Positions 7,660 through 14,913 of a stretch of 19,633 nt of DNA are shown here, piece after piece. Origin of the DNA: DATJHM01 sp035493895 (GTDB taxonomy: Bacteria; Chloroflexota; Ktedonobacteria; Ktedonobacterales; Ktedonobacteraceae). The DNA is taken from NCBI GenBank assembly GCA_035493895.1, contig DATJHM010000014.1, forward strand, positions 1-19,633. Direction: 5' to 3'. The notes under the pieces are model-generated. The model ran no database searches. It saw only the letters and a program-made list of their open reading frames with translations, and was not told the origin of the DNA. Within the stretch, counting starts at the first letter, position 1. Each line of letters starts with the position of its first letter. The translations under genes and the position numbers were made by a program.

Positions 7660-8766
7660 TCAACAACAGGCCTCGGCTTCCACGTCATAGTCATGCACCC
7701 AGGGCAGACCGAAGGTAACGGGTTCCTCCGAGTCCAGGCGCACACCGTTGATCCGGGAGCCCCGTTGAAATTGTGCTGTCCGGTCACGCCGCAACACCTG
7801 ATAGCGGACCAGGACGTCTGGTACGTCCGCGGCGCTCGCCCCTCGGAGCAATGTCGCCAGCGCCATCCCATCCTCGATGGCCTGGTTGGCGCCTTGCCCC
7901 ATGTGGGGCAACATGGGATGGGCAGCATCGCCCAGCAGAGTCAACCGACCTTGCGACCAGCGCGGTAGCGGTTCTCGGTCATAGAGTCCCCACCGGAAGG
8001 TCGTCTCGACCTGTGAGAGAATCCTCCCCACCATCGGATCCCAGCCCTCGGCGAACTCGGCGGAAAGCCGCACCGGGTCACCAGACGCCGTCCAGGATTC
8101 CCGCATCTGCTCGTCGGCGGGGACGAATCCTACATAGTTCAGCAGCTCGCCCCCACGCAAGGGGAAAACCAGCAAGTGTTTGCCATGTCCCGCCCAGACC
8201 CGGAACGCCCCCTCAGGCCACTCGGGCACACGCCGTGCCGGAATGACGCCGCGATAGGCCACGACGCCTGAGAACACAGGCTTACGGGGCTCCACGACGT
8301 AGCGTTGCAGCGTCGAATGGATGCCGTCGGCGGCAACCACGACATCTGCTTCGACGCTCACCCCGTTGTCGAAAGTTACCACGGCACGCCGGTCGTCTTG
8401 TGCAAATCCCACACATCGATGCCCCGTATGTACCACCTCCTGCGGCAAGCTCGCGACCAGGGCCGTCACCAGGTCCGCACGGTGGAGGCCCAGCGTTGTG
8501 AATGTCTCACGCGACACGACAGTTCCGTCCATCAGGCAGAACCGCCACTCGGTAAAGCGCGCACCAACCCGGGCCACTCGGTCACCGACGCTGAGCCGCT
8601 CCAGCACCCGCAGTCCGTTGGGTTGGAGCGCGACACCCGCACCGACCTCACCCAGTTGGGGAGCCTGTTCGTAAACCTGCACCTGCGCCCCTCTAGACAG
8701 GAGGGCCACCGCTGCGGAGAGGCCACCGATCCCACCACCGATGATCGCTACACGTAACTCAGCCAT
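7660..8766 (-). CDS. FAD-dependent aromatic-ring monooxygenase (salicylate/3-hydroxybenzoate hydroxylase type)
   Basis: The 368-residue flavoprotein is a class A (PHBH-fold) monooxygenase. It shows the dinucleotide loop VAIIGGGIGGLSAAVALLSRG at the N-terminus, the DG motif VVVAADGIHSTLQR near the middle, and the GD motif LTLLGDAAHPMLPHMGQGANQAIEDG at about 280-305. The ending WVHDYDVEAEACC matches the tail of the salicylate and 3-hydroxybenzoate 6-hydroxylase group. It would hydroxylate an aromatic acid using NAD(P)H and oxygen in the cytoplasm. The upstream frame is open to 8931, but AGGAGG 8 nt before the ATG at 8766 fixes the start. Base composition is plainly more GC-rich than neighbouring genes, suggesting recent transfer. 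The aromatic substrate is unknown. Confidence 0.88.
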   Translation of the reverse strand: MAELRVAIIGGGIGGLSAAVALLSRGAQVQVYEQAPQLGEVGAGVALQPNGLRVLERLSVGDRVARVGARFTEWRFCLMDGTVVSRETFTTLGLHRADLVTALVASLPQEVVHTGHRCVGFAQDDRRAVVTFDNGVSVEADVVVAADGIHSTLQRYVVEPRKPVFSGVVAYRGVIPARRVPEWPEGAFRVWAGHGKHLLVFPLRGGELLNYVGFVPADEQMRESWTASGDPVRLSAEFAEGWDPMVGRILSQVETTFRWGLYDREPLPRWSQGRLTLLGDAAHPMLPHMGQGANQAIEDGMALATLLRGASAADVPDVLVRYQVLRRDRTAQFQRGSRINGVRLDSEEPVTFGLPWVHDYDVEAEACC

Positions 8767-8793
8767 CAGGAAGTCCTCCTTCCGTATACATTT

Positions 8794-8819
8794 GCGAAAG
8801 TGCTGTCTCGCATTTTCGC
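8794..8819. promoter_or_regulatory. Stem-loop just upstream of the monooxygenase ribosome site
   Basis: GCGAAAGTGC (8794-8803) and GCATTTTCGC (8810-8819) pair over 10 positions with one G-T type mismatch around a 6-base loop. It lies about 17 bp upstream of the AGGAGG of the minus-strand monooxygenase gene. The position fits an operator or a 5' leader hairpin. No T-run follows, so it is unlikely to be a terminator. Confidence 0.4.
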
Positions 8820-9365
8820 TTTTTGTGCTTTGTGTTTTCTCTTGCTCATCGCTTTTTCCTTTGATCTCACACAACTTGTATCCTTGCGACCAGCCATAGG
8901 CTATGCACGCCAGGGTAGTTGCCCGATGCATAACACCGCGAAGACGTCTCCGCGCCGGGTCCAGACCGCCGTGCCCTCACGAGCGTGCAGATCACATCAG
9001 TCGTTTACCGCACCGATTGGTCTGGCCTGCTGCGCACTATAGTACACCCTGGCGGTACTGCGGGCAATCTGCTCGACAGCCCACCACACGCCTGGCAGCG
9101 GCGTGCTGGATATCCGGCTTACCGTATACAGGTAGTCAAACAGAGGCCATCCCGTCGGCCTCTCCGATCGCAAACAGCTTCCCAGCACGGGCCAGTATGG
9201 CTCGGCACCCCTCCAATAGATCTATTTATAGAATACATTCATTACATGGGTTATTTTACCATTAGCGGTTCATAAAATCTAATGTGTATTGAATATATAA
9301 TTCCACAGGTAAAAATCGATGGACAGCAATGAAGAAAAGAGCAAGATGGACCTCCCATATTTGCT
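8820..9365. other. Gene-poor region, GC-rich then AT-rich
   Basis: About 550 bp lack a convincing gene. From roughly 8880 to 9220 the sequence is GC-rich like the adjacent monooxygenase. Open frames exist on both strands (for example 8985-9275 plus and 8997-9188 minus), but none has a ribosome site, a motif or a family resemblance I can name. At about 9220 composition switches abruptly to AT-rich DNA running to the DinB-like gene stop. The GC-rich part may be degraded coding sequence carried in with the monooxygenase (inference). Confidence 0.35.
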
Positions 9366-9869
9366 TCACCAGGTATAGAAGCTTTCCAGCCCATGTGTGC
9401 CCAGAGCCAGGGACAATTCACCTCCGTGGTGAATCTCGTGTTCAAGGACATGCCAGACAATCCACTGCCGGGTGTGTGGAGGCTCTTCTTCTTGAAGATA
9501 GGCCGGAGGCGAAAAAAGCTGCTCCAGATCAGCAGGTGTCCAGTGGTCCAGGGCGTCAGCAATCACGTGCCAGGTCTTCTCAAACATGGCAACCAGGAAA
9601 GCTGCGTCGTACACAACCTGCTCGTCCCTGGATTGCTTCTCGTGCCAGAGAGCCATATCGATATTTTCTACACCCATCCACCCATAGAACCAGGAGACAC
9701 GCGCATCGATCATATGCGCGAGATGCTGGCCTATCGACCAGTGATGTAGCGCAAGAGGAAGGGCAAGTTGCGCGGATGAAAGCGGTGCGATGACTTGGAC
9801 GAGCGCTTGCTGATAGTTTTCCCAGCCGTGTTTGTAGAACGTGATAAGTGGAGATGCCTGCTCGCTCAT
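9366..9869 (-). CDS. DinB-like (YfiT-fold) protein, possible metal-dependent transferase
   Basis: The 167-residue protein has the four-helix pattern of the DinB/YfiT superfamily. The metal-binding histidines are visible: HWSIGQHLAHMIDA (His49 or His52) after the first helix, and WHVLEHEIHHGGEL near the C-terminus (His144 and His148). Relatives include mycothiol- and bacillithiol-dependent S-transferases and damage-inducible proteins; many have no known reaction. The start is the ATG at 9869, preceded by AAGGAG about 9 nt upstream, not the upstream open frame to 9950. It is divergent from the cupin gene across a 218-bp shared control region. Confidence 0.8.
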   Translation of the reverse strand: MSEQASPLITFYKHGWENYQQALVQVIAPLSSAQLALPLALHHWSIGQHLAHMIDARVSWFYGWMGVENIDMALWHEKQSRDEQVVYDAAFLVAMFEKTWHVIADALDHWTPADLEQLFSPPAYLQEEEPPHTRQWIVWHVLEHEIHHGGELSLALGTHGLESFYTW

Positions 9870-10000
9870 ATATATCTGCTCCTTGTTTCTGTTGATATGC
9901 TCCCATAATAAGTGGGTGAGCGAGTAGCATAGCAGAGAGGGCGAGGACAAAACTTCTCCGATCTTGCTCTGCTTGCAAAACCGCGTTGCGCCAGAGTAAT

Positions 10001-10028
10001 TTGTATTTCCGGGTTGATACTATATAAT
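10001..10028 (+). promoter_or_regulatory. Promoter of the cupin gene
   Basis: TTGTAT (10001-10006) and a perfect TATAAT (10023-10028) are separated by 16 bp, about 60 bp before the cupin start. In the transcribed leader AGAGAG-CATGC-CTCTCT (10039-10055) forms a 6-bp hairpin upstream of the GGAGG ribosome site, which could influence translation or mRNA stability. Confidence 0.6.
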
Positions 10029-10087
10029 AGCTCCAGATAGAGAGCATGCCTCTCTGCTTTTGCAAGCATGGTGGAGGAATTCAGCAA

Positions 10088-10483
10088 ATGGACATAAAAA
10101 GAAGCGGCTCACGACCTTCCGGCAAAGGACCATCTGAGTATTTTACCGGCGCGGTACGCATCGACCCTCTGTTCGAGGCACCCGATCCGGCGCGCGCGGT
10201 CGGTGCCAGTGTCACGTTTGAGCCCGGTGCTCGGACCGCCTGGCACACTCACCCGCTGGGTCAGACCCTGATCGTGACGGCTGGCTGTGGCCGGGCACAA
10301 CGCTGGGGTGAGCCAATTGAGGAAATTCGGCCAGGTGACGTGATCTGGTTCCCACCGGGTGAGAAACACTGGCACGGCGCTACGCCAACCACGGCCATGA
10401 CGCACATCGCCATTCAGGAACGGCTCGATGGCAAAACCGCCGACTGGATGGAAAAGGTCAGCGACGAACAATATCAGGACTGA
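10088..10483 (+). CDS. Cupin, (R)-hydroxynitrile (mandelonitrile) lyase type
   Basis: The 131-residue single-domain cupin opens with MDIKRSGSRPSGKGPSEYFT and has the two cupin motifs in the usual order. The metal ligands fall at His53, His55, Gln59 (HTHPLGQ) and His94 (GEKHWHG), the positions and spacing I recall for the manganese-dependent Granulicella hydroxynitrile lyase GtHNL. The surrounding text (ARTAWHTHPLGQTLIVTAGCG, TTAMTHIAIQERLDG) also matches that group closely. Such enzymes split or form cyanohydrins in vitro; their natural role is unsettled. A GGAGG 10 nt upstream selects the ATG at 10088 over the in-frame ATG at 10046. It appears to be a single-gene transcript from the promoter at 10001-10028. 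Confidence 0.86.
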   Translation: MDIKRSGSRPSGKGPSEYFTGAVRIDPLFEAPDPARAVGASVTFEPGARTAWHTHPLGQTLIVTAGCGRAQRWGEPIEEIRPGDVIWFPPGEKHWHGATPTTAMTHIAIQERLDGKTADWMEKVSDEQYQD

Positions 10484-10697
10484 TCGTGCAGCAAGATCGC
10501 TTACTCACCTTCTATCAAGAGACCAGCGATGTGGTGCCGTTCAAAACTGATCGGCGTGAGACTCAGCATAAAACCCATGAGGGGCGATAAGAAGAAGCCG
10601 GGTAGCGTTTAACAGACTGCGCCGGGCTTCTTGCGGCTCTCTTCCTCAATGGCGAATACCAGGGAGGAAGAGAGAAAGTTGCAATGACCGGGCGAAA
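10484..10697. other. Intergenic spacer with imperfect hairpin
   Basis: The spacer lies between the convergent cupin and peptidoglycan-binding genes. AAGAAGCC and GGCTTCTT, near 10590-10634, bracket a GC-rich segment and could form a stem, placed where a shared terminator would be expected. No T-run follows it on the plus strand, so termination there is only possible. A short frame after the cupin stop (DRLLTFYQETSDVVPF) shows no start signal. Confidence 0.3.
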
Positions 10698-11057
10698 CTA
10701 GTGACACACACCAAGTAACTGCCACTCTTTCGCATCAATTTTACCGTTCTGTGGGAGATGGTGCTGCGCCTCGAAATGTTTGACCGCATACAACGTATTT
10801 CCGTCATAGTTGCCATTGATGACTAGAGCATGTCCTCTAGCATCCTTGAAACCATGATTCTTCAAGGCTATCTGCAACTGTTTTACCGTAGAACCCTTAT
10901 TTCCTGGAGACAGATTCGACGGGCAGTTTCGTGCGGCAACATGGCTCGTTGCAGGATGAACAGGAGAGGCGAACGCCTCAGCAGATAGCCCAATGAATGC
11001 AACAGCGCAAAACAGAGCAATACCCATAATGCTCACCAGACGATATTTAACAGACAT
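10698..11057 (-). CDS. Secreted peptidoglycan-binding (PG_binding_1-like) protein
   Basis: The 119-residue precursor has a Sec signal peptide: MSVKYRL, a hydrophobic core to about residue 25, and a probable cut after AEAFA. The mature part is a single PG_binding_1-type three-helix domain with the diagnostic pattern LSPGNKGSTVKQLQIALKNH, then INGNYDGNTLYAVKHFEAQH and LPQNGKIDAKEW. Two cysteines, in NCPSNL and LLGVCH, could join the ends as a disulfide. It would bind cell-wall glycan outside the cell without a catalytic domain of its own. Two in-frame ATGs are 6 nt apart; GGAAGG with 7-nt spacing favours the one at 11057. It is divergent from the lysozyme-containing operon across a 708-bp gap. 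Confidence 0.83.
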   Translation of the reverse strand: MSVKYRLVSIMGIALFCAVAFIGLSAEAFASPVHPATSHVAARNCPSNLSPGNKGSTVKQLQIALKNHGFKDARGHALVINGNYDGNTLYAVKHFEAQHHLPQNGKIDAKEWQLLGVCH

Positions 11058-11765
11058 AAACATTCCTTCCTAATTTCACAGTCGAGTTTCCCTTCGAGTA
11101 AGGCGTGAGGCATCTTTATGGGCTCCTTTTGCGAGGAGATCCTTGTGAGAGGCTCGATGTCCCTCATGCCTATACAGAGCATACCCTATGACCGATAAAG
11201 AACTTATCAGAAAGTTATAAAGATCCGATGAAGTTTTTATAAATTTCTTTGAAAGTATACTGTCACTTTTCTTGACGATATAATTTCTACTTTTTAAAGA
11301 ATGATACTATAAGTCACGAAATCGCCCCACAAAATCCATTTCACCCTGTGTCAGGATACGCGTGAAGCGAGCAAAATTGACAGCTGCTGCATCCCATTCC
11401 TTTCCTACGCATGTTATTTCATTTTCCCTCTTCTTCAATCAACACATTTCATTTTGTTGTACCTCACAGTTCAAACAGGCCGAAGCTGAAGGATAAAGGT
11501 CTCCTGATCAGAGGGCAGAATACGGAACAAAAAGTACGGCTAGAAAAAAACTGTGAATAGAGCGCTATTCATATGCATGCCCTAAAAAATATATTTGCGT
11601 CGTACATACAGTGCAACACGATAAATATACTTTTCCATTCTAAGAGGCTGCTCGGTTACATTTTCCATCGATCTTCTGTGCTGTAGCCTCAGGTGTACTC
11701 AGAGTAGCATGACCACATTGTCGACTGGACGGAACGTAGCAAAAGTTTCAGAAAGGGAAACCGAC
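11058..11765. promoter_or_regulatory. Long divergent intergenic region upstream of the lysozyme operon
   Basis: The AT-rich 708-bp region carries no convincing gene. It holds TGAATAG-AGCG-CTATTCA (11554-11571), a 7-bp perfect stem with a 4-base loop, and a TATACT box at 11626-11631 with only a poor -35 partner. Several AT-rich -10-like strings lie around 11225-11315, including TTGACGATATAAT, but none has a standard spacing. Promoters for both flanking genes must lie here; I cannot place them firmly. The length is enough for complex regulation or an unseen small RNA. Confidence 0.35.
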
Positions 11766-12695
11766 ATGTATCCAGGCGTACGTAGTGCCTTTCTCACATT
11801 TAGCCAACCCTTTGAAGGACGGGTGCCTCACATGTACCTGGACATCGATGGGCGGGTAACTGTTGGAGTAGGCAATCTCATCGATACTATCCCTGACGCT
11901 CAGAAGTTTCCATTTGTCCACAAATTAGACGGTTCAGCCGCCACCCGGGCCGAGATTGCCACTGATTGGCAGGCGGTGAAGAACAGACAAGATCTGACGC
12001 ATGCGAAAGATTATCTCGACAAGTTCAATCAGCTGACCGCTCTCAAACTCACCGAAGACGCTATCGATCAGATCGTTCTTACTAGCCTCGATCAGAACGA
12101 GACGCTTCTCAAGCAGATTAGCGAGTTTGCCGATCTGGAGGACTGGCCTGCCGATGCCCAGTTAGGGCTCTTCAGTCTGATATGGGCGCTTGGACCGGCC
12201 GGGATACAACGCTTCAGAGATTTTCGTACGGCTTGCGCTGCAAAAGATTGGAATGCTGCCGCCACCCAATCGCATATGAAGGAAACCGGCAACCCTGGTA
12301 TCATACCGCGCAACGTGGCGGATCATATCCTGTTTAGCAATGCGGCTGAAGTCGTCCTGCAAAATCTCGATTTCTCCGTCGTCCGCTACCCGGACAATCT
12401 GGCGGCCAATACGCCATTCACGCCGCTCTTGCCCGTGGAGCCGCCGAGCATCACCATGCTCGATCCTTCTACTGGACAACCGGGCGACAGCGTTGTCATC
12501 ACAGGAGAGCATTTCAACGATGCATCCTCCGTTGGCTTCGGCGATGTATCCGTAGCCGACATGACCGTGGACTCAGATACGCAGATCACCGTCATTGTTC
12601 CAGATGGCAGCGGCAACGTCCCTATCACCGTCATCACACCAGGAGGCAACAGTGCCCCTTCTAGCGATGCCGAGTTCGCCTACATTTTCAGGTAG
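11766..12695 (+). CDS. GH24 (T4-type) lysozyme domain with C-terminal IPT/TIG domain
   Basis: The 309-residue protein begins with a phage-type muramidase domain. The triad is intact with the exact T4 spacing: Glu17 in PFEGRVPHMYLD, Asp26 nine residues later, Thr32 six further on in DGRVTVGVGN, matching T4 Glu11, Asp20 and Thr26. The domain runs to about 215. A proline-rich joint then leads to an IPT/TIG immunoglobulin-like domain (about 226-308: ITMLDPSTGQPGDSVVITG, VGFGDVSV, ITVIVPDGSGNVPITVITPGG). No signal peptide or membrane helix is present. The in-frame ATG at 11709 lacks a ribosome site; the ATG at 11766 has AAAGGGA 7 nt upstream. It is the first gene of a three-gene unit, 34 bp before the next. 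It should cut peptidoglycan; how it leaves the cell is not evident. Confidence 0.82.
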   Translation: MYPGVRSAFLTFSQPFEGRVPHMYLDIDGRVTVGVGNLIDTIPDAQKFPFVHKLDGSAATRAEIATDWQAVKNRQDLTHAKDYLDKFNQLTALKLTEDAIDQIVLTSLDQNETLLKQISEFADLEDWPADAQLGLFSLIWALGPAGIQRFRDFRTACAAKDWNAAATQSHMKETGNPGIIPRNVADHILFSNAAEVVLQNLDFSVVRYPDNLAANTPFTPLLPVEPPSITMLDPSTGQPGDSVVITGEHFNDASSVGFGDVSVADMTVDSDTQITVIVPDGSGNVPITVITPGGNSAPSSDAEFAYIFR

Positions 12696-12729
12696 GCAGA
12701 AGCAGCAATTACATAAGGAGAGACCTATC

Positions 12730-14754
12730 ATGGTAAACGAAGCAATTACTGCTCTGGGACCCGTCTTTGGTCCAGATTTCGTGCTCATTGTTGTCAATGA
12801 TGACACCAACAAACAATATCACCTTCAGGTCTATCCCGACGCCAATAATCCGCTCTTAAAAGCGAATGGTCTGGCGACACAATATTACTTCCTGCCTGAG
12901 AGAGTCTACCTGGCAAAAAAGCAATTTGCGCCGAGCGATTTTGACTTTGGTATGACTATCTTTAAGGGCTTGATGACGTCCGAAACCACGCTTGGCATTA
13001 CCGCAACAACCGGCGGCACAGCTGAAGCAGGCGGCGGCTTCTGTAGTTTCTCAACCACATTTGCAATCCCTGATAGCGTCGTCGATCACGCTCTGCAGAA
13101 ACTGAAAAACAAGGACCATCCCGCTCCTGTCGGGCGCATTGCCAACTTTTTCAACTACGAGCGGAATGACCTCGATCCGCTGCTCGGCATCGTCTCCATC
13201 GTGGACAACAACGTGACGATTGAAATCCCGTCGTTACAGATCGCGGGAGGCCCCAACGTGCCATTTATGATCAGCGCCCAGGGCACTGGCAAAGGTAGCA
13301 TCGGCTCGAGCGGCATCAGTACGTTCCTGGTCACATGCAACCAGATGGCAGCGGGCGCTATCGCGGGTAGCCTGAAAAACGGGATGTCGCCATTCACGGT
13401 GCATTATAATCTCAAGCAACAATTCTACATTAACGCCTGCGATATTCACGTAGACGTAGACGTCGATAAGGTCTTCAATCAATTCTCGGGCGCCCTCTCA
13501 GCTGGAAGCATTCTGGGCATCGATAGCCTGGCGCTCTCCGCAAATTATCAATCCTGCGTTACCAGCGGAGCGATCAAAACCATTATGCGCATGGATAATG
13601 CCAATATCCCCGACGATTTGAAGAAAATGATCGAGACGCAATGCGAGGAGATGCGTAAACAGGCTTTTGATCTGGTGAAAAAAGAGATCTTCGATTGGAC
13701 ACCTACACCAGATGCCCCGGCAACCACCGATCGGGGATTCTTCAGCAGTCTCTTTGGCGGGTCCTCCGTCTCGCTCAAATTCAACTATCAACATCGTGGG
13801 GTCCATCTGTCAAACGATTTCACGCTTGATAGTACGATTGTGCGCGAAAACACCGTCTCCGGCGACCTCAATGATTTACAACCGGCTATTGTTGCCAATC
13901 TGAACAAGTACCTGGCGATCATCGACATTGGCGAGTATTTTAGAAAAATACAAATCGCCGCGACCAACAACATCAACTGGTCTGAGAAGCCGTCTGACGG
14001 CACCGATCTGGCCGATCCGATCATCTCTGCCCAGATTGAAATGAGCTATCCCGACTTCTCGACACCTGTTGATGCCAACCATCACCTGAATTTGCGCACG
14101 CAGGCCAACGGCTTCCATTACACGATTGCCCAGCACGACACGAACCATGATGGTGAATTGGCCTTCTGGAGCGCTGAGAATCCGCGCGACATTATCAACA
14201 TCTCCGCCCTGCGCCTGGATAAACTCGTTCCTGAGTGGGACGCCGATCAGGTGAAGATCCGCAAGACGATCGTTTTCAACGGCTCTGATCCTCGCGTCGA
14301 GCTTGCCAGTGGCGGAACGACCTACGTCAAGGAGGAAATTACGACCCGGCACGCCCCCGTCATTACCAGCGAGGAGGTAGGCTACATTTTCGTCAAGTTC
14401 CTGCTCGACCGTATTCTGCCGAAAGACAATATCACATTAACGCTTACCTGTATGCTGGGAGGGCGCAAGGATACGCTCACGATCACCAGAGCCACCCAGA
14501 AAAACATCCTCTGGGAAATCTTCTCCGACAAGTACATCGGCCAGACATCGTTCCAATACGACTTGCAGGTCGAGGTCGTTGGTCCAGATTTCACGGACGA
14601 TCCGGCCACCTATGGCACCCCTGCACCGATCACCGTGCCGCTCCCCACGGGTCGCGTGAAGTATGTGAATCCATTCAAGCTCGTGTTGCCTCAGGTCCCA
14701 CCGACGCTGATCAATACGGTCAATACCTACATCAGAAACTACCCCACTTCCTAG
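12730..14754 (+). CDS. Large beta-rich protein of unknown family, 674 aa
   Basis: I do not recognise this protein. It has no signal peptide, no lipobox and no clear membrane helix. The N-terminal part (about 1-170) is strand-rich and includes YYFLPE at 52-57. A Gly/Ser-rich stretch follows (GTGKGSIGSSG), then QQFYINACDIHVDVDVDKVF at about 230-250. A charged amphipathic helix lies at about 294-323 (LKKMIETQCEEMRKQAFDLV). The C-terminal half again alternates strands, ending in a module with LTLTCMLGGRKDTLTIT and FQYDLQVEVVGPDF. A strong AAGGAG 9 nt upstream fixes the ATG at 12730; the open frame back to 12595 only overlaps the lysozyme gene. Tight spacing makes it co-transcribed with that gene. 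A structural or surface-assembly role is my inference only. Confidence 0.8.
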   Translation: MVNEAITALGPVFGPDFVLIVVNDDTNKQYHLQVYPDANNPLLKANGLATQYYFLPERVYLAKKQFAPSDFDFGMTIFKGLMTSETTLGITATTGGTAEAGGGFCSFSTTFAIPDSVVDHALQKLKNKDHPAPVGRIANFFNYERNDLDPLLGIVSIVDNNVTIEIPSLQIAGGPNVPFMISAQGTGKGSIGSSGISTFLVTCNQMAAGAIAGSLKNGMSPFTVHYNLKQQFYINACDIHVDVDVDKVFNQFSGALSAGSILGIDSLALSANYQSCVTSGAIKTIMRMDNANIPDDLKKMIETQCEEMRKQAFDLVKKEIFDWTPTPDAPATTDRGFFSSLFGGSSVSLKFNYQHRGVHLSNDFTLDSTIVRENTVSGDLNDLQPAIVANLNKYLAIIDIGEYFRKIQIAATNNINWSEKPSDGTDLADPIISAQIEMSYPDFSTPVDANHHLNLRTQANGFHYTIAQHDTNHDGELAFWSAENPRDIINISALRLDKLVPEWDADQVKIRKTIVFNGSDPRVELASGGTTYVKEEITTRHAPVITSEEVGYIFVKFLLDRILPKDNITLTLTCMLGGRKDTLTITRATQKNILWEIFSDKYIGQTSFQYDLQVEVVGPDFTDDPATYGTPAPITVPLPTGRVKYVNPFKLVLPQVPPTLINTVNTYIRNYPTS

Positions 14755-14813
14755 TGTGGCGGGACCAGGAATACCATGGACGCAGGGATGTTTTTTGAGC
14801 GCGTCACATGGTG

Positions 14814-14847
14814 GTCATGCGTTGCGGCTGAGCCCGCAATGCATGAC
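14814..14847. promoter_or_regulatory. 14-bp stem-loop between the second and third genes of the lysozyme operon
   Basis: GTCATGCGTTGCGG (14814-14827) pairs with CCGCAATGCATGAC (14834-14847) over 14 bp, with one G-T wobble, around a CTGAGC loop. There is no T-run on either side, so it is not an ordinary terminator. It lies in the 159-bp gap before the third gene and could protect upstream mRNA, be a processing site, or set the ratio of the two large proteins. Its presence argues that 14776-14913 is leader, not coding sequence. Confidence 0.6.
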
Positions 14848-14913
14848 GTTTCAACATCAGAGATGTCCTGTAGATGCTTTCCTCTTTCATCATTAGAGAA
14901 CGGGGCTACGAAT

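Noticed and set aside
8767..8931. N-terminal extension of the monooxygenase
   Set aside because: The FAD loop normally starts within ten residues of the N-terminus, and AGGAGG precedes the ATG at 8766; the extension also covers a dyad.
8985..9275. Plus-strand 96-codon frame in the GC-rich gap
   Set aside because: It has no ribosome site and no recognisable motif, and it crosses the sharp GC-to-AT composition boundary.
12595..12729. Longer start for the 674-residue protein, overlapping the lysozyme-TIG gene
   Set aside because: It would overlap the TIG-domain coding sequence by 100 bp in another frame, whereas the ATG at 12730 has a strong AAGGAG.
14814..14847. Transcription terminator inside the lysozyme operon
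   Set aside because: The stem is strong but neither strand has a following T-run, and the downstream gene has no separate promoter that I can see.
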